Source: Caulobacteraceae bacterium UBA3198 (GTDB lineage: Bacteria; Pseudomonadota; Alphaproteobacteria; Caulobacterales; Caulobacteraceae). Taken from it: 64,000 nt of DNA. The translations under genes were made by a program, and so were the position numbers. The stretch spans positions 248,001-312,000 of the forward strand of contig DEWY01000015.1 of assembly GCA_002363865.1 (NCBI GenBank), given 5' to 3'. The notes under the pieces are model-generated. The model was not told the DNA's origin, did no database searches, and saw only the letters and a program-made list of their open reading frames with translations. Below, one piece after another: positions 44,897 to 56,852 of this stretch (position 1 is the first letter of the stretch; the number at the start of each line of letters is the position of its first letter).

Positions 44897-46063
44897 ATGA
44901 GCATGAAACGCATAACGCGCCTCCGCCGTTCGCTCGAAGAGCTTTTCCCCGAGCGCCATCTCTATGTCCGTTCCGGCGGCGAGATGCGGGCCTACGTCCT
45001 GACCACCCCCAAGCAGATACTCGGCGCCGGCGCTGTCGCGGCCGCGGCCCTGTGGATGGGGGTCTGCACGGCGGCCATGATGGTCAGCGCCATGCAGATG
45101 TCGGCCAGCGATCAGGAGATCGCCCGGACCGAAGCCAAATATGAGCGCTGGATCGCCGACCGGCAGGCCCGGCTCAACAGCGCCGTCGCCCAACTCAACG
45201 CCACCAATGGTTCGATCGACGATCTCGCCCTGTCGGTGGAACGTCGGCATGCCGCTCTGGCCATGCTGCTGAGCGACTACAAGGACACCCCTGGCGCCGC
45301 CAAGGTCCTGGCCCCGGAAATCCAGCGGGTGGCCACCACCCCCGAGATCGCCGACCCCGTCCGTCGGGTCGAACTGGTCCGCGCCAGCCAGGAGCGCCTC
45401 CTGGATTCGGCGGACAACTTCGCCAAGGGCCGCGCCGAGCGCCTGCGCATGGCCTTCCGTCTGGCCGGGCTCAGCCCCAATGGTCACGCGCCCAAGTCGG
45501 GCGCCCTGGGTGGTCCGCTGATCGAAGCCCGCGACCCCAAGGCACTGGCTGCTGTGCTCGACGTGGATGAGGACTTCGCCGCTCGCATCCAGCACGCCGC
45601 CACCAATCTTTCCGAAGCCCGCGCCCTGGGCGCGGCGGCGCAAAAGCTTCCCCTGGCCAAGCCCACCGCCGGCGGCCGGCAGACCAGCAGCTTTGGCGTG
45701 CGCTTCGATCCGTTCACCAAGCGCCCGGCCTTCCATTCCGGTCTGGATTTCGGGGGTGGGTTCATGACGCCCATCCTGGCCACCGCCCCGGGGGTCGTCT
45801 CCTTCGCCGGTGTCCGCTCCGGCTATGGAAACACCGTCGAGGTCGACCACGGCCAGGGCTTCAAGACCCGCTACGCGCACATGCAGGCTATCGCGGTCAA
45901 ACCTGGCCAACGGGTCGCTGTCGGTCAGCGGGTCGGCGGCATGGGCTCCACCGGACGCTCGACCGGTGTCCATCTCCATTATGAAGTCTGGGTCAATGGC
46001 CGCGCCCAGAACCCCAGCCGTTTTGTCAAAGCGGGCGAGTATGTTCAGCAAGCAGCCGACTAA
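44897..46063 (+). CDS. M23 family metallopeptidase (LytM domain)
   Basis: Membrane-anchored cell-wall endopeptidase-like protein (388 aa). A cytosolic basic N-terminus (MKRITRLRRSLEELFPERHL), a transmembrane helix at about residues 40-65, a helical/coiled periplasmic region (about 70-250), and a C-terminal LytM domain with Zn residues in FHSGLDFGG and TGVHLHYEVWVNG. The layout resembles DipM/LdpA-like or Csd-like proteins. It overlaps the bactofilin gene by 23 bp; such pairs are known to act together in cell shape. ATG 44897 chosen over the one two codons later. Confidence 0.9.
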   Translation: MSMKRITRLRRSLEELFPERHLYVRSGGEMRAYVLTTPKQILGAGAVAAAALWMGVCTAAMMVSAMQMSASDQEIARTEAKYERWIADRQARLNSAVAQLNATNGSIDDLALSVERRHAALAMLLSDYKDTPGAAKVLAPEIQRVATTPEIADPVRRVELVRASQERLLDSADNFAKGRAERLRMAFRLAGLSPNGHAPKSGALGGPLIEARDPKALAAVLDVDEDFAARIQHAATNLSEARALGAAAQKLPLAKPTAGGRQTSSFGVRFDPFTKRPAFHSGLDFGGGFMTPILATAPGVVSFAGVRSGYGNTVEVDHGQGFKTRYAHMQAIAVKPGQRVAVGQRVGGMGSTGRSTGVHLHYEVWVNGRAQNPSRFVKAGEYVQQAAD

Positions 46064-46568
46064 GTCAGAGTCTTCTAAAAGCCCGGCGCGCCTCGACGCA
46101 CCGCCGCCTTCCCTGTCTGACGGGGCCTCGACCCGCAAGGCGCCCACCGTCGCCTCGCTCGTCGCCGAGAACCTGACGGTCGAAGGTGGGATCACCGGCG
46201 AAGGCGAACTGCATATCGACGGCATCGTGCGCGGCGACGTGCGTATTGGCAAGCTGACGATCGGCGATACGGGCCACGTGGAAGGCTCGATCTTTGCTGA
46301 CGCTGTCGAAGCCCGCGGCCGGGTGATCGGCGCCATCACCGCCAAGCAGGTCCGCCTCTATGGCACCTGCTACATCGACGGCGACATCACCCATGAGCAA
46401 CTGGCCATGGAGACCGGCGCCTTCTTCCAGGGCCGCAGCCTGAAATTCCAGCGTCCCTCCGCCCCGCCGGCCGAGGCTCCCGCCAAGCCCGCGCCGCCGG
46501 CGCTCGAAGCGCCAGCGACGGCGCCTGCCGCCAGCAACAGCGCGCCGCAGGCCAAGCCCGTCTTCTAA
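46041..46568 (+). CDS. bactofilin
   Basis: Self-polymerising cytoskeletal protein (175 aa). The central beta-helical domain spans about residues 37-125, with repeated glycine-rich turns (LTVEGGITGEGELHIDGIV, VRIGKLTIGDTGHVEGSIFA, VIGAITAKQVRLYGTCYIDG). The N-terminus (MFSKQPTKSESSKSP) and the Ala/Pro-rich tail are disordered, as usual. In Caulobacter, bactofilins recruit wall enzymes at the stalk base. The 23-bp overlap with the M23 peptidase gene suggests coupled production. A longer frame upstream is a shadow inside the M23 gene. Confidence 0.93.
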   Translation: MFSKQPTKSESSKSPARLDAPPPSLSDGASTRKAPTVASLVAENLTVEGGITGEGELHIDGIVRGDVRIGKLTIGDTGHVEGSIFADAVEARGRVIGAITAKQVRLYGTCYIDGDITHEQLAMETGAFFQGRSLKFQRPSAPPAEAPAKPAPPALEAPATAPAASNSAPQAKPVF

Positions 46569-46594
46569 GGGCGGGCTGGCGACCGGGCGAAGGC

Positions 46595-47708
46595 CTAGTC
46601 CTCTCGGGTTATCCCCACCCGCTGAGCCAGAGACGCGCCCATGAAGGCGTCCAGGTCCCCATCGAGAACACCGTCGGTGTCCGAGGTCTCCACGTCGGTC
46701 CGCAGATCCTTGACCATCTGGTAGGGCTGCAGGACGTAGGAGCGGATCTGGTGGCCCCAACCGATATCGGTCTTCTGGTCCTCGAGGGCCTGCTGTTCGG
46801 CCTCCCGCCGCTGCAGCTCTCGCTCATAGAGACGCGCCCGCAGCATTTTCCAGGCTTCTTCCCGGTTAGCGTGCTGTGACCGGCCAGCCTGGCAGGCCAC
46901 CACCACCCCGGTGGGAACGTGGGTCAGACGCACAGCGGAGTCGGTCTTGTTGATGTGCTGCCCGCCGGCGCCCGAGGCCCGGTAGGTGTCGGTCCGCACA
47001 TCGGCGGGGTTGATCTCGATCTCGATGGTGTCGTCCACCACCGGGAAGACCCAGACCGAGGCGAAACTGGTGTGCCGCTTGGCGTTGGAGTCGAAGGGCG
47101 AGATCCGCACCAGACGGTGGACCCCGGCCTCGGTCTTCAGCCAGCCATAGGCGTTGGCGCCCTTGACCTGCAGGGTGGCCGACTTGATCCCCGCCTGTTC
47201 GCCGGAGGTCTCTTCGATCAGCTCGACGCTCATGCCGTGCTGCTGGGCCCAGCGGCTGTACATGCGCAGCAGCATCCCGGCCCAGTCGTTTGACTCGGTG
47301 CCGCCGGCGCCGGAATTGATTTCCACATAGGCGTCGTTGCCGTCGGCCTCACCAGACAGCAGGGCCTCCAGCTCGGCGCGAGCGGCCCGCTCCTTGATGG
47401 CCTTCAGCTCGTCCCGCGCCTCGTCGAGGCTGGCTTCGTCACCTTCCTCGTCGGCCATCTCGGCCAAGGCGAGGGCGTCCTCAAGCCCGCGTTCCAGGCT
47501 CCGGACCGCGTCCACCTGGCCCGCGAGCCGCTGGCGTTCGCGCATCAGGGCCTGGGCCTCGGCCGCATTGTCCCACAGGGTCGGATCCTCGACCCGAGCG
47601 TTCAGCTCATCCAGGTGACGAAGGGCTGGTTCCCAGTCAAAGACGCCTCCTGAGCAGTCCGATGGACTGCTCGATGTCGGCCGCCATGGCCTCGACATCC
47701 GCTCTCAT
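46595..47708 (-). CDS. prfB: peptide chain release factor 2, with programmed +1 frameshift
   Basis: Release factor for UGA and UAA stops (about 370 aa after frameshifting). The first frame starts at ATG 47706-47708 and reads MRADVEAMAADIEQSIGLLR..RL, then meets TGA (47637-47639) as codon 24. At that place the sequence is AGGAGG, CGT, CTT, TGA, C, the classic RF2 slip site with an internal Shine-Dalgarno. Shifting +1 at CTT continues as DWEPALRHLDELNARVEDP and on to the GGQ motif in RASGAGGQHINKTD. Low RF2 favours the shift, giving autoregulation. Reading only the second frame would give a spurious N-terminus. Confidence 0.97.
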
Positions 47709-47789
47709 GGATCGCTCCTGGCAATCGGTGGAACCCCTGCCCCGGGCGGCAGGGATATGGGGGGGCCGCGAGATAACGCGGCCGGAGGC

Positions 47790-50174
<2,385 letters not shown>

Positions 50175-50277
50175 CTGTGCTGACCTCCGCAGGCGCCCTC
50201 GCCCGTCAAAGCGTCATCTAACGCGCATCAGGCCGGGCGCCAACGGTCGCGACGCCGCGGTCGGACAAGCCCCGGGA

Positions 50278-51468
50278 TCAGCGGGCGGCCAGTTGGCCCT
50301 GCTGCAGGAAATAGTCGTCGATGGCGTCGCCGATGCTGTTCATGAACCGGGTCCGCCGGCCCTGATCCAGCAGGTTCGCCTCATCGTGGCTGTTGGTCAT
50401 GAAGCCCATCTCCAGCAGGATCGCCGGAACGTCCGGCGCCAGCAGGACCACAAAGCCGGCGTCGCGATGGCTGCGGCGCAGCAGGGGCATATGCGAGTCT
50501 GCGCGGGCCAGGACCAGTTCTGCGAAGGTCGCCGAGCGGTTCTTGGTCGCTCGCTGGGTCAGGTCAAAGAGAATGTCCCGAACGCCCTGATCGCCCCCGC
50601 TCAGGCTGGTGTTCATGAACCAATCGTCCTTGGAGACGAACTTGGCGGCGCGGCTCGAGGCCTGCTCCGACAGGGTGTAGACAGAGGTGCCGCGGGTCGC
50701 GGAGTCGGCGCCGGCGTCGGCGTGCAGAGAGATGAAGAGATCCGCCCCGGCCCGACGTGCAATCTGCACCCGGGTCTCCAGGGGCACATAGACGTCGCTG
50801 CTGCGGGTCATGACGACCTTGTACTTGCCGCCGCGCTCGAGCCGCTCCTGCAGGGCCAAGGCGGCCGACAGGGTGACGTCCTTTTCGAAGCCGCGGGCGC
50901 CGCGGGCGCCGGGATCGCGTCCCCCGTGACCGGCGTCGACCACCACCACCTTCTTCAGCGGCAGGGGCTTTGCGGTCGAGGCCGCAGGACGGCGGGCGGG
51001 TCGGGAAATGAATGTGGCGCTGGGCGGACCGGCCGCGGCGATGTCGATCACATAGCGGTAGTGGCCAACCCCGTCTGCGGGGGGCAGCAGGAAACGGCGC
51101 TTGATCACCCCGGCGCCGGCCAGGTCGATCTGCAGCCGGGCCGAGCCCTGCGAATTGTCGATCATCCAAGCCTTGACCAGACCCCGGCCCGCGCCCTGCA
51201 GGCTGGCCTTGGCGTCCACGCCTGGCAGGGAGAGAACCACGCGGCCGCCTGCGCCGTCCTGGCTCACCTTGCCGGTGGCGCCGCGATCAAGGTCGATGAC
51301 AAGTCGGGTTTCAGCGCCGTCGCCGCCCAGACGCACGCCAAGCACATCGGCGCCCGGGGCCGCGGCATGCGACACAGCGACCGCCGCCAGGCCGCCCAGG
51401 GTCGCCACGGCGACACCGGCGCACAGCAGCCGCGCCTTCCGGAAAACCTTGCCCAGCCTTGCGAGCAT
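50278..51468 (-). CDS. N-acetylmuramoyl-L-alanine amidase with AMIN domain
   Basis: Periplasmic cell-wall amidase (396 aa from this start) of the AmiC type. A signal peptide covers about the first 36 residues (ending VSHAAAPG). An AMIN domain follows (about 40-140), then the Amidase_3 domain with Zn ligands in VVVVDAGHGGRDPGARG, LFISLHADAG and ILLEMGFMTNSHDE. Involved in daughter-cell separation. A GTG at 51480 would add four residues; neither start has a strong ribosome site. Confidence 0.93.
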   Translation of the reverse strand: MLARLGKVFRKARLLCAGVAVATLGGLAAVAVSHAAAPGADVLGVRLGGDGAETRLVIDLDRGATGKVSQDGAGGRVVLSLPGVDAKASLQGAGRGLVKAWMIDNSQGSARLQIDLAGAGVIKRRFLLPPADGVGHYRYVIDIAAAGPPSATFISRPARRPAASTAKPLPLKKVVVVDAGHGGRDPGARGARGFEKDVTLSAALALQERLERGGKYKVVMTRSSDVYVPLETRVQIARRAGADLFISLHADAGADSATRGTSVYTLSEQASSRAAKFVSKDDWFMNTSLSGGDQGVRDILFDLTQRATKNRSATFAELVLARADSHMPLLRRSHRDAGFVVLLAPDVPAILLEMGFMTNSHDEANLLDQGRRTRFMNSIGDAIDDYFLQQGQLAAR

Positions 51469-51480
51469 ACGCTTACACAC

Positions 51481-51872
51481 CCACCAAACGTTTCTGCGAC
51501 GTTGAACCTCCCTTAAAGCCCATCCCCGTGGAAAAAGGGTTAAGCGGTCTGACGCCGAGAGGACGGCTTTCCTTTTTTCCTTTGGTGTTGCAAAGTCGCC
51601 CGGCGCAAGGAGGGGCCTGACTCACAGGCCCGCCATTCCGCGCGAACACCTGCGTCGGCCCGACCGAAGTTCGGCGACGACGCTCCACCGATCCCCGCCT
51701 TGCAGGCGTGACTAGGACACACCCATGGGCAGCGTCGCACGAGCCCCATTCCGGCGTCTGGCCGGCCTCGCGGCCGCCTCCGTCGCTGTGAACAGAGACC
51801 CTGCACGCGCCCTCATGATTAGCCGGCAGCGCCCGAACGCGAGTTTCGCGGCGCGCCGTGGAGACTCACTAA
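51481..51872 (+). other. structured leader region upstream of rne
   Basis: A 392-bp region between the divergent amidase and rne. On the plus strand it contains GGGCCTG-ACTCA-CAGGCCC (51613-51631, 7-bp stem), CCGAA-G-TTCGG near 51665, and CGCCT-TGC-AGGCG (51696-51708). Two GANTC sites occur (about 51620 and 51865). No gene is recognised; a frame from 51725 overlaps the rne start and is a shadow. RNase E mRNAs in other bacteria have long leaders used for autoregulation, which this may be. Confidence 0.5.
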
Positions 51873-54569
51873 ATGTCGAAGAAGATGCTTATCGATGCGG
51901 CCCACGCCGAAGAGACGCGTGTGGTCCTCATCGACGGAACGCGTGTTGAAGATTTCGATTTCGAGAGCAAGAACCGCAAACAACTCAGAGGGAATATCTA
52001 CCTCGCCAAGGTGACCCGTGTGGAGCCCAGCCTCCAGGCGGCCTTTATCGAGTACGGCGGCAACCGCCACGGCTTCCTCGCCTTCAACGAGATTCATCCG
52101 GACTATTACCAGATCCCGGTCGCCGACCGGGAAGCTCTGATGCGTGAGGAGGCCGAGGAGGACGAGTCCTTCGAGCCCGCGTCCCGCAGCGCCGATCCGG
52201 ACGACGAAGACGCCGAAGCCGTCGCCGATGAAGACGACGTGATGGAAGAAGAGGTCGCCCGCCGTCGCCGGCGCCTCATGCGCAAGTACAAGATCCAGGA
52301 AGTGATCCGCCGCCGGCAGATCATGCTGGTTCAGGTCGTCAAGGAAGAGCGCGGCAACAAGGGCGCGGCGCTCACCACCTACCTCTCCCTGGCCGGCCGC
52401 TACGGCGTCCTGATGCCCAATACCGCCCGTGGCGGCGGCATCAGCCGCAAGATCACCACGGCCACCGACCGCAAGCGCCTCAAGAGCGTCGTGCAGGGCC
52501 TCGACGTGCCGCAGGGCATGGGCCTGATCGTCCGCACCGCCGGCGCCAAGCGCACCAAGGCCGAGATCAAGCGCGACTACGAGTATCTCCTGCGCCTGTG
52601 GGAGAATATCCGCGAGAACACCCTGCACTCCATCGCCCCGGCCCTCATCTATGAGGAAGAGGACCTGGTGAAGCGGGCCATCCGCGATCTCTACGACAAG
52701 GACATCGAGGGGGTCTTCGTCGAGGGCGAGGCCGGCTTCAAGGAAGCGCGCGACTTCATGCGCATGCTGATGCCGTCCCAGACCAAGAAGGTGCAGGCCT
52801 ATCGCGACCCCGAGCCCCTGTTCGTCAAGTACAAGGTCGAGGACCACCTCTCGCAGATCTACAGCCCCGTCGTGCCCCTGCGCTCCGGCGGCTATCTGGT
52901 GATCAACCAGACTGAGGCCCTGGTGGCCGTCGATGTGAACTCCGGCAAGTCGACCCGCGAGCGGAACATCGAAGCCACCGCGCTCAAGACGAACCTGGAG
53001 GCCGCCGAGGAGACTGCCCGGCAGCTGCGCCTGCGCGATCTGGCCGGCCTGATCGTCATCGACTTCATCGACATGGATGAGTCGAAGAACAATCGCGCCG
53101 TCGAGAAGAAGCTCAAGGACGCCCTCAAGGACGACCGCGCCCGCATCCAGATGGGCAAGATCAGCGGTTTTGGCCTGATGGAGATCAGCCGTCAGCGCCG
53201 CCGCACGGGCGTGCTGGAAGGCACGACCCATGTCTGCGAGCACTGCAATGGCACTGGCCGGGTTCGCTCGGTGGAATCCAGCGCCCTGGCCACCCTCCGC
53301 GCCCTGGAGATCGAGGCCCTCAAGGGCGGCGGCGAGGCCACCCTGAAGGCGCCCCGCGCCGTGGCCCTCTACATCCTCAATGAGAAGCGCGCCCATCTGG
53401 CCCGCATCCACGAGACCTTTGGCCTGTTCGTCACCGTGGTGGTGGACGACGCCATGCCGCACGCCGATTACGAGATCGAGCGCACGGCCAGCGAGACCCG
53501 TCCTGATCACGCTATTCCGATCCCCTCGGCCCGGTCGCGCCTGGAGCCCATCGAGGACGATGGCTACGACGACTCCTACGAAGACGAGGAGGACGAGGAC
53601 GAGGAAGACGAGGAGGAAGGTCCCGCGCCCGTCCGTTCCGCCTCTGTCGCCGATGAGGATGACGAGGACGAGGACGAGGACCGCGAGGAAGCCTCGGGCG
53701 AAGACGACGCTGATGGCCGCACCCGTGGCCGCGGTCGCCGTCGTCGCCGTCGCGGCGGTCGTCGCGACGAGGAAGAACGCGCGCCCGCGCCGGAGGCCGA
53801 CGCCCGCCTTGAGGACGAAAATGGCGGTCGCCGCCGTCGTCGCGGTCGCCGCGGCGGCCGGCGTCTGCGCGAGGACCGTCCCGGCGAGGCCTTCGCCTGG
53901 GTCCGTCCCTGGGTCCCCTATGGGGAGGATCCCTTCGTGTGGTTCGACCTCTCGGAAGACCCTCGCATGGCGGTCCCGGAGGTCACGGCCAGCGCCGCCG
54001 CCTCGCAGGCCCCCGCCGCTGAGTCGTCCGCCCCGGCCGAACAGTCTGCGGCGCCGGTCGCCCGCGCTCCGGCCCAGGCCGGCGGCGAGGACGATATCTG
54101 GGTCGAGCTGCCTGAGCCTGAGGACAAGCCCAAGCGCCGTCGCAGCCGTGGCAAGGCCAAGGCCCTAGCGGCTGAGGCTGTCGAAGCCGCGTCGCCCGAG
54201 GCCGCCGTCGAGGCGCCTGAGAGCGTTGCGGAAGCTGAAGCCCCGGCCGTCGCCGCCGAGGAGACGCCCGCCGCCGAACCGGCCAAGCCCAAGCGCACGC
54301 GGACTCGCCGCAAGGCCGAGCCCAAGGCCGAAGCCGATGCGGTCGCCGACGTGATCGCCGAGGCGGCTGAGGAGTCCGTCCCCGTCGCCGCGCAGCCGGC
54401 GCCGCAACCGGAGGCTCAGCCCGAGCCGCAGGCTGTCCCGGAGCCCATGGCCACGCCGGCCCCGCAGCCCGTGGAAGCCGTCGCAACGGCCGAACCGGCG
54501 GCCCCCGATCCGGCCGAAATCACCGCTCCGCCCGCCAAGCCCCGGCGTGGCTGGTGGCGGCGCGGCTGA
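51873..54569 (+). CDS. rne: ribonuclease E
   Basis: Endoribonuclease and degradosome scaffold (898 aa). The S1 domain (about 37-190) is interrupted by a long acidic/basic insert (residues ~88-135, rich in Glu, Asp and Arg) typical of this group. The DNase-like catalytic core shows LVAVDVNSGKST and IVIDFIDMDESKN with metal-binding Asp residues. The Zn-link is THVCEHCNGTG (Cys455, Cys458). The C-terminal 330 residues are disordered, with alternating acidic and Arg-rich tracts. The last residues RRGWWRRG match the known PNPase-binding GWWRR motif of Caulobacter RNase E. Confidence 0.97.
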   Translation: MSKKMLIDAAHAEETRVVLIDGTRVEDFDFESKNRKQLRGNIYLAKVTRVEPSLQAAFIEYGGNRHGFLAFNEIHPDYYQIPVADREALMREEAEEDESFEPASRSADPDDEDAEAVADEDDVMEEEVARRRRRLMRKYKIQEVIRRRQIMLVQVVKEERGNKGAALTTYLSLAGRYGVLMPNTARGGGISRKITTATDRKRLKSVVQGLDVPQGMGLIVRTAGAKRTKAEIKRDYEYLLRLWENIRENTLHSIAPALIYEEEDLVKRAIRDLYDKDIEGVFVEGEAGFKEARDFMRMLMPSQTKKVQAYRDPEPLFVKYKVEDHLSQIYSPVVPLRSGGYLVINQTEALVAVDVNSGKSTRERNIEATALKTNLEAAEETARQLRLRDLAGLIVIDFIDMDESKNNRAVEKKLKDALKDDRARIQMGKISGFGLMEISRQRRRTGVLEGTTHVCEHCNGTGRVRSVESSALATLRALEIEALKGGGEATLKAPRAVALYILNEKRAHLARIHETFGLFVTVVVDDAMPHADYEIERTASETRPDHAIPIPSARSRLEPIEDDGYDDSYEDEEDEDEEDEEEGPAPVRSASVADEDDEDEDEDREEASGEDDADGRTRGRGRRRRRRGGRRDEEERAPAPEADARLEDENGGRRRRRGRRGGRRLREDRPGEAFAWVRPWVPYGEDPFVWFDLSEDPRMAVPEVTASAAASQAPAAESSAPAEQSAAPVARAPAQAGGEDDIWVELPEPEDKPKRRRSRGKAKALAAEAVEAASPEAAVEAPESVAEAEAPAVAAEETPAAEPAKPKRTRTRRKAEPKAEADAVADVIAEAAEESVPVAAQPAPQPEAQPEPQAVPEPMATPAPQPVEAVATAEPAAPDPAEITAPPAKPRRGWWRRG

Positions 54570-54617
54570 CGGGTTAGTCTGCTGATGGGCAGGGGGGACG
54601 CGAGCAAGAGAGTGTGC

Positions 54618-56066
54618 ATGGCCTCCCCCCTGCCTGTCCCGACCCCTGGCGCGTTTCTAAGTCGCCTGAAGCCCCTGCGGCGCCTCGCCGGGCGGCTCGC
54701 CCTGGCAGCCGTCCTGGCGGTCGCCCCCCTCGCCGCCCAAGCCCAGCAGGGTCAGAAGGGCATGTCCCTGATCCGGGACACCGAGATCGAGGCCATTCTT
54801 GAAGCCGATTCCCGGCCCATTCTGGAAGCGGCCGGCATCAACCCCGACAGCATCGAGATTCTGCTGATCGGTAGCCGTGAGCTCAACGCCTTCGCCGCGC
54901 CGGGCACCATGGGATTCTTCACAGGCCTGATCCTGGAGTCTGAAAACCCCAATCAGCTTCAGGGGGTGATCGCTCACGAGGTCGGCCACCTGGCCGCCGG
55001 CCACAGCGCCCGGTCTGGCGAGATGCAGCGGGCCGGCATGCAGCCCTTCCTGCTGACCATGGGCCTTGGGGTCCTGGCCGCCTTCGCTGGCGCTGGCGAC
55101 GCCGCCATCGCCCTGATGGGCAGCGCCAGTCAATTCGGGACCCTGGCGGCCCTGGGCTATAGCCGCGAACAGGAAAGCCGCGCCGACCAGGCCGGCCTCA
55201 ACATCCTTGACCGCGCCGGCCTGTCGGGTCGGGGCCTGGTCGAGTTCTTCGACAACTTCCGCTACCAGGAGGTCTTCCAGGAGGCCCGGCGCTACGCCTA
55301 TTTCCGCAGCCACCCGCTGTCCTCAGAGCGGATCGACACCCTGCGCCGCAAGGCCGAGACCCTGCCCGACTGGGAAAAGGTCGACAGCGAAGAGGCCATG
55401 GAGCGGCACCGCATCATGCAGGCCAAGCTGCAGGGCTTCCTCAATCCCCAGCGGGCCATCGTCGACTACAGCGAGACCGACAAGAGCTATCCCGCCCGCT
55501 ACGCCCGGGCCATCGCCTACTACCAGATGAAGGAGCCGGACCAGGCCCTCCGCCTGATCGAGGCCCTCCTGACCGAGCAGCCTGAGAACGCCTATCTCTG
55601 GGAACTGAAGGGCCAGATCCTGTTCGAGTTCGGCCGCACCGCGGAGGCCGAGGCGCCTCAGCGCCGCTCGGTCGAGCTCATGCCGAACGCCCCGCTGCTG
55701 CGGGTCAATCTCGGCCAGACCCTGATCGCCATGAATGACGAGACCAAGCTGGACGAGGGCATTGACGAGCTGCGCAAGGCCCTGACTCAGGAGAATGACA
55801 ACGCTGTCGCCTGGCGCCTGCTGGCCGAGGGCTATGACCGCCGCGGCGACGACGGCGCGGCCCGGCTGGCGACCGCGGAGTACAACTTCCATGTGGGCGA
55901 CCGCCAGCAGGCCCGCGTCTTCGCCATGCGGGCGCGGGATCTGCTGACCCGCGACACGCCGGAGTGGCGGCGCGCGACCGATATCGTCCTGACCTCCAAC
56001 CCCTCCCGGGACGACCTGCGCGAGCTCGCCCAGGAGGGCGCGATCCGCCCCGGCTCCGTTCGCTAG
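54618..56066 (+). CDS. M48 family metalloprotease with TPR repeats (BepA-like)
   Basis: Periplasmic Zn metalloprotease (482 aa from this start) involved in outer-membrane quality control in relatives. A signal peptide (LAGRLALAAVLAVAPLAAQA) is followed by the M48 domain with HEVGH in VIAHEVGHLAAGH and the third ligand in REQESRADQAG. The C-terminal half holds TPR-like repeats (about residues 290-450). Starts at 54585 or the GTG at 54612 are alternatives; the ATG 54618 leaves a normal signal peptide. Confidence 0.9.
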   Translation: MASPLPVPTPGAFLSRLKPLRRLAGRLALAAVLAVAPLAAQAQQGQKGMSLIRDTEIEAILEADSRPILEAAGINPDSIEILLIGSRELNAFAAPGTMGFFTGLILESENPNQLQGVIAHEVGHLAAGHSARSGEMQRAGMQPFLLTMGLGVLAAFAGAGDAAIALMGSASQFGTLAALGYSREQESRADQAGLNILDRAGLSGRGLVEFFDNFRYQEVFQEARRYAYFRSHPLSSERIDTLRRKAETLPDWEKVDSEEAMERHRIMQAKLQGFLNPQRAIVDYSETDKSYPARYARAIAYYQMKEPDQALRLIEALLTEQPENAYLWELKGQILFEFGRTAEAEAPQRRSVELMPNAPLLRVNLGQTLIAMNDETKLDEGIDELRKALTQENDNAVAWRLLAEGYDRRGDDGAARLATAEYNFHVGDRQQARVFAMRARDLLTRDTPEWRRATDIVLTSNPSRDDLRELAQEGAIRPGSVR

Positions 56067-56126
56067 CCGGGGACAGGGGCCCAACAGGGTCGCAACCGGC
56101 GCCAAACATCCCTATCTGGTTTCCCG

Positions 56127-56852
56127 ATGAGAAAATCCTTGCCTGTCCTCGCGGCGCTCTGCGCCTCCACCCTGGCGCTGGCCGCCTGTGACCGCACCGG
56201 CGACGGCGCCTTTGGCGAAAAGGTCCGCGCCTATCTGCTCGAACACCCTGAGGTGATCGAGGAAGCCGTCCAGAAACTGGGCGAAAAGCGTGAGATCGAG
56301 GCGGCCCAGGCCGCCACCTCGGCCATCGAGACCCACAGGGCGGCCCTGGAGCAGGACCCGCGGGACTTCGTGGCCAATCCCAATGGGACGGTCACCGTCA
56401 CCGAGTTCTTCGATTACCGTTGCGGCTACTGCAAGATCGCCGCGACCGAGATGTCCAGCATCATTGAGGAAAACCCCGACGTGCGGGTGGTCTTCAAGGA
56501 ATTTCCGATCTTCGGCGAACAGTCCGACGAGACCGCCGCCATCATGCTCACCGACCTGGCCAAGCCCAAGACGCTGGAGCTGCACGAGCGGCTGATGGCT
56601 GAAAAGTCCCTGGACGATGCGGCGCTCGACCGCCACCTGCGCGCCGTCGGGATCGACCCGGCCGCCGCCCGCAAGGCGGCACAGGCCCCGGCCATCCAGC
56701 AGCAGTTGGTCGACACCCACGAACTGGCCGCCAGCCTGGGCATCAACGGCACCCCGGCCTTTGTCATCGGCGATCGCCTGATCTCCGGCGCGGACATGGA
56801 GGCGGTCAAGGCCGCCATCACCTCGGCCCAGGCCGAGAAGATCGCCGGCTAG
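56127..56852 (+). CDS. DsbA family thioredoxin-like lipoprotein
   Basis: Periplasmic thiol oxidoreductase (241 aa). The N-terminus has a lipoprotein signal (LPVLAALCASTLALAACDR) with the lipobox LAAC, so it should be membrane-anchored. The active site is CGYC in TEFFDYRCGYCKIAATEM. The cis-Pro loop is GINGTPAFVIGDRLISG. A helical N-terminal segment (about 30-75) precedes the fold, as in ScsC/Com1-like proteins. It follows the M48 gene by 60 bp, so the two may share a transcript. Confidence 0.92.
   Translation: MRKSLPVLAALCASTLALAACDRTGDGAFGEKVRAYLLEHPEVIEEAVQKLGEKREIEAAQAATSAIETHRAALEQDPRDFVANPNGTVTVTEFFDYRCGYCKIAATEMSSIIEENPDVRVVFKEFPIFGEQSDETAAIMLTDLAKPKTLELHERLMAEKSLDDAALDRHLRAVGIDPAAARKAAQAPAIQQQLVDTHELAASLGINGTPAFVIGDRLISGADMEAVKAAITSAQAEKIAG

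Noticed and set aside
51485..51545. CtrA box (TTAA-N7-TTAA) near the amidase/rne divergence
   Set aside because: TTAA occurs near 51513 and 51540, but the spacing is far from 7 nt; no proper box was found here or in the other intergenic regions inspected.
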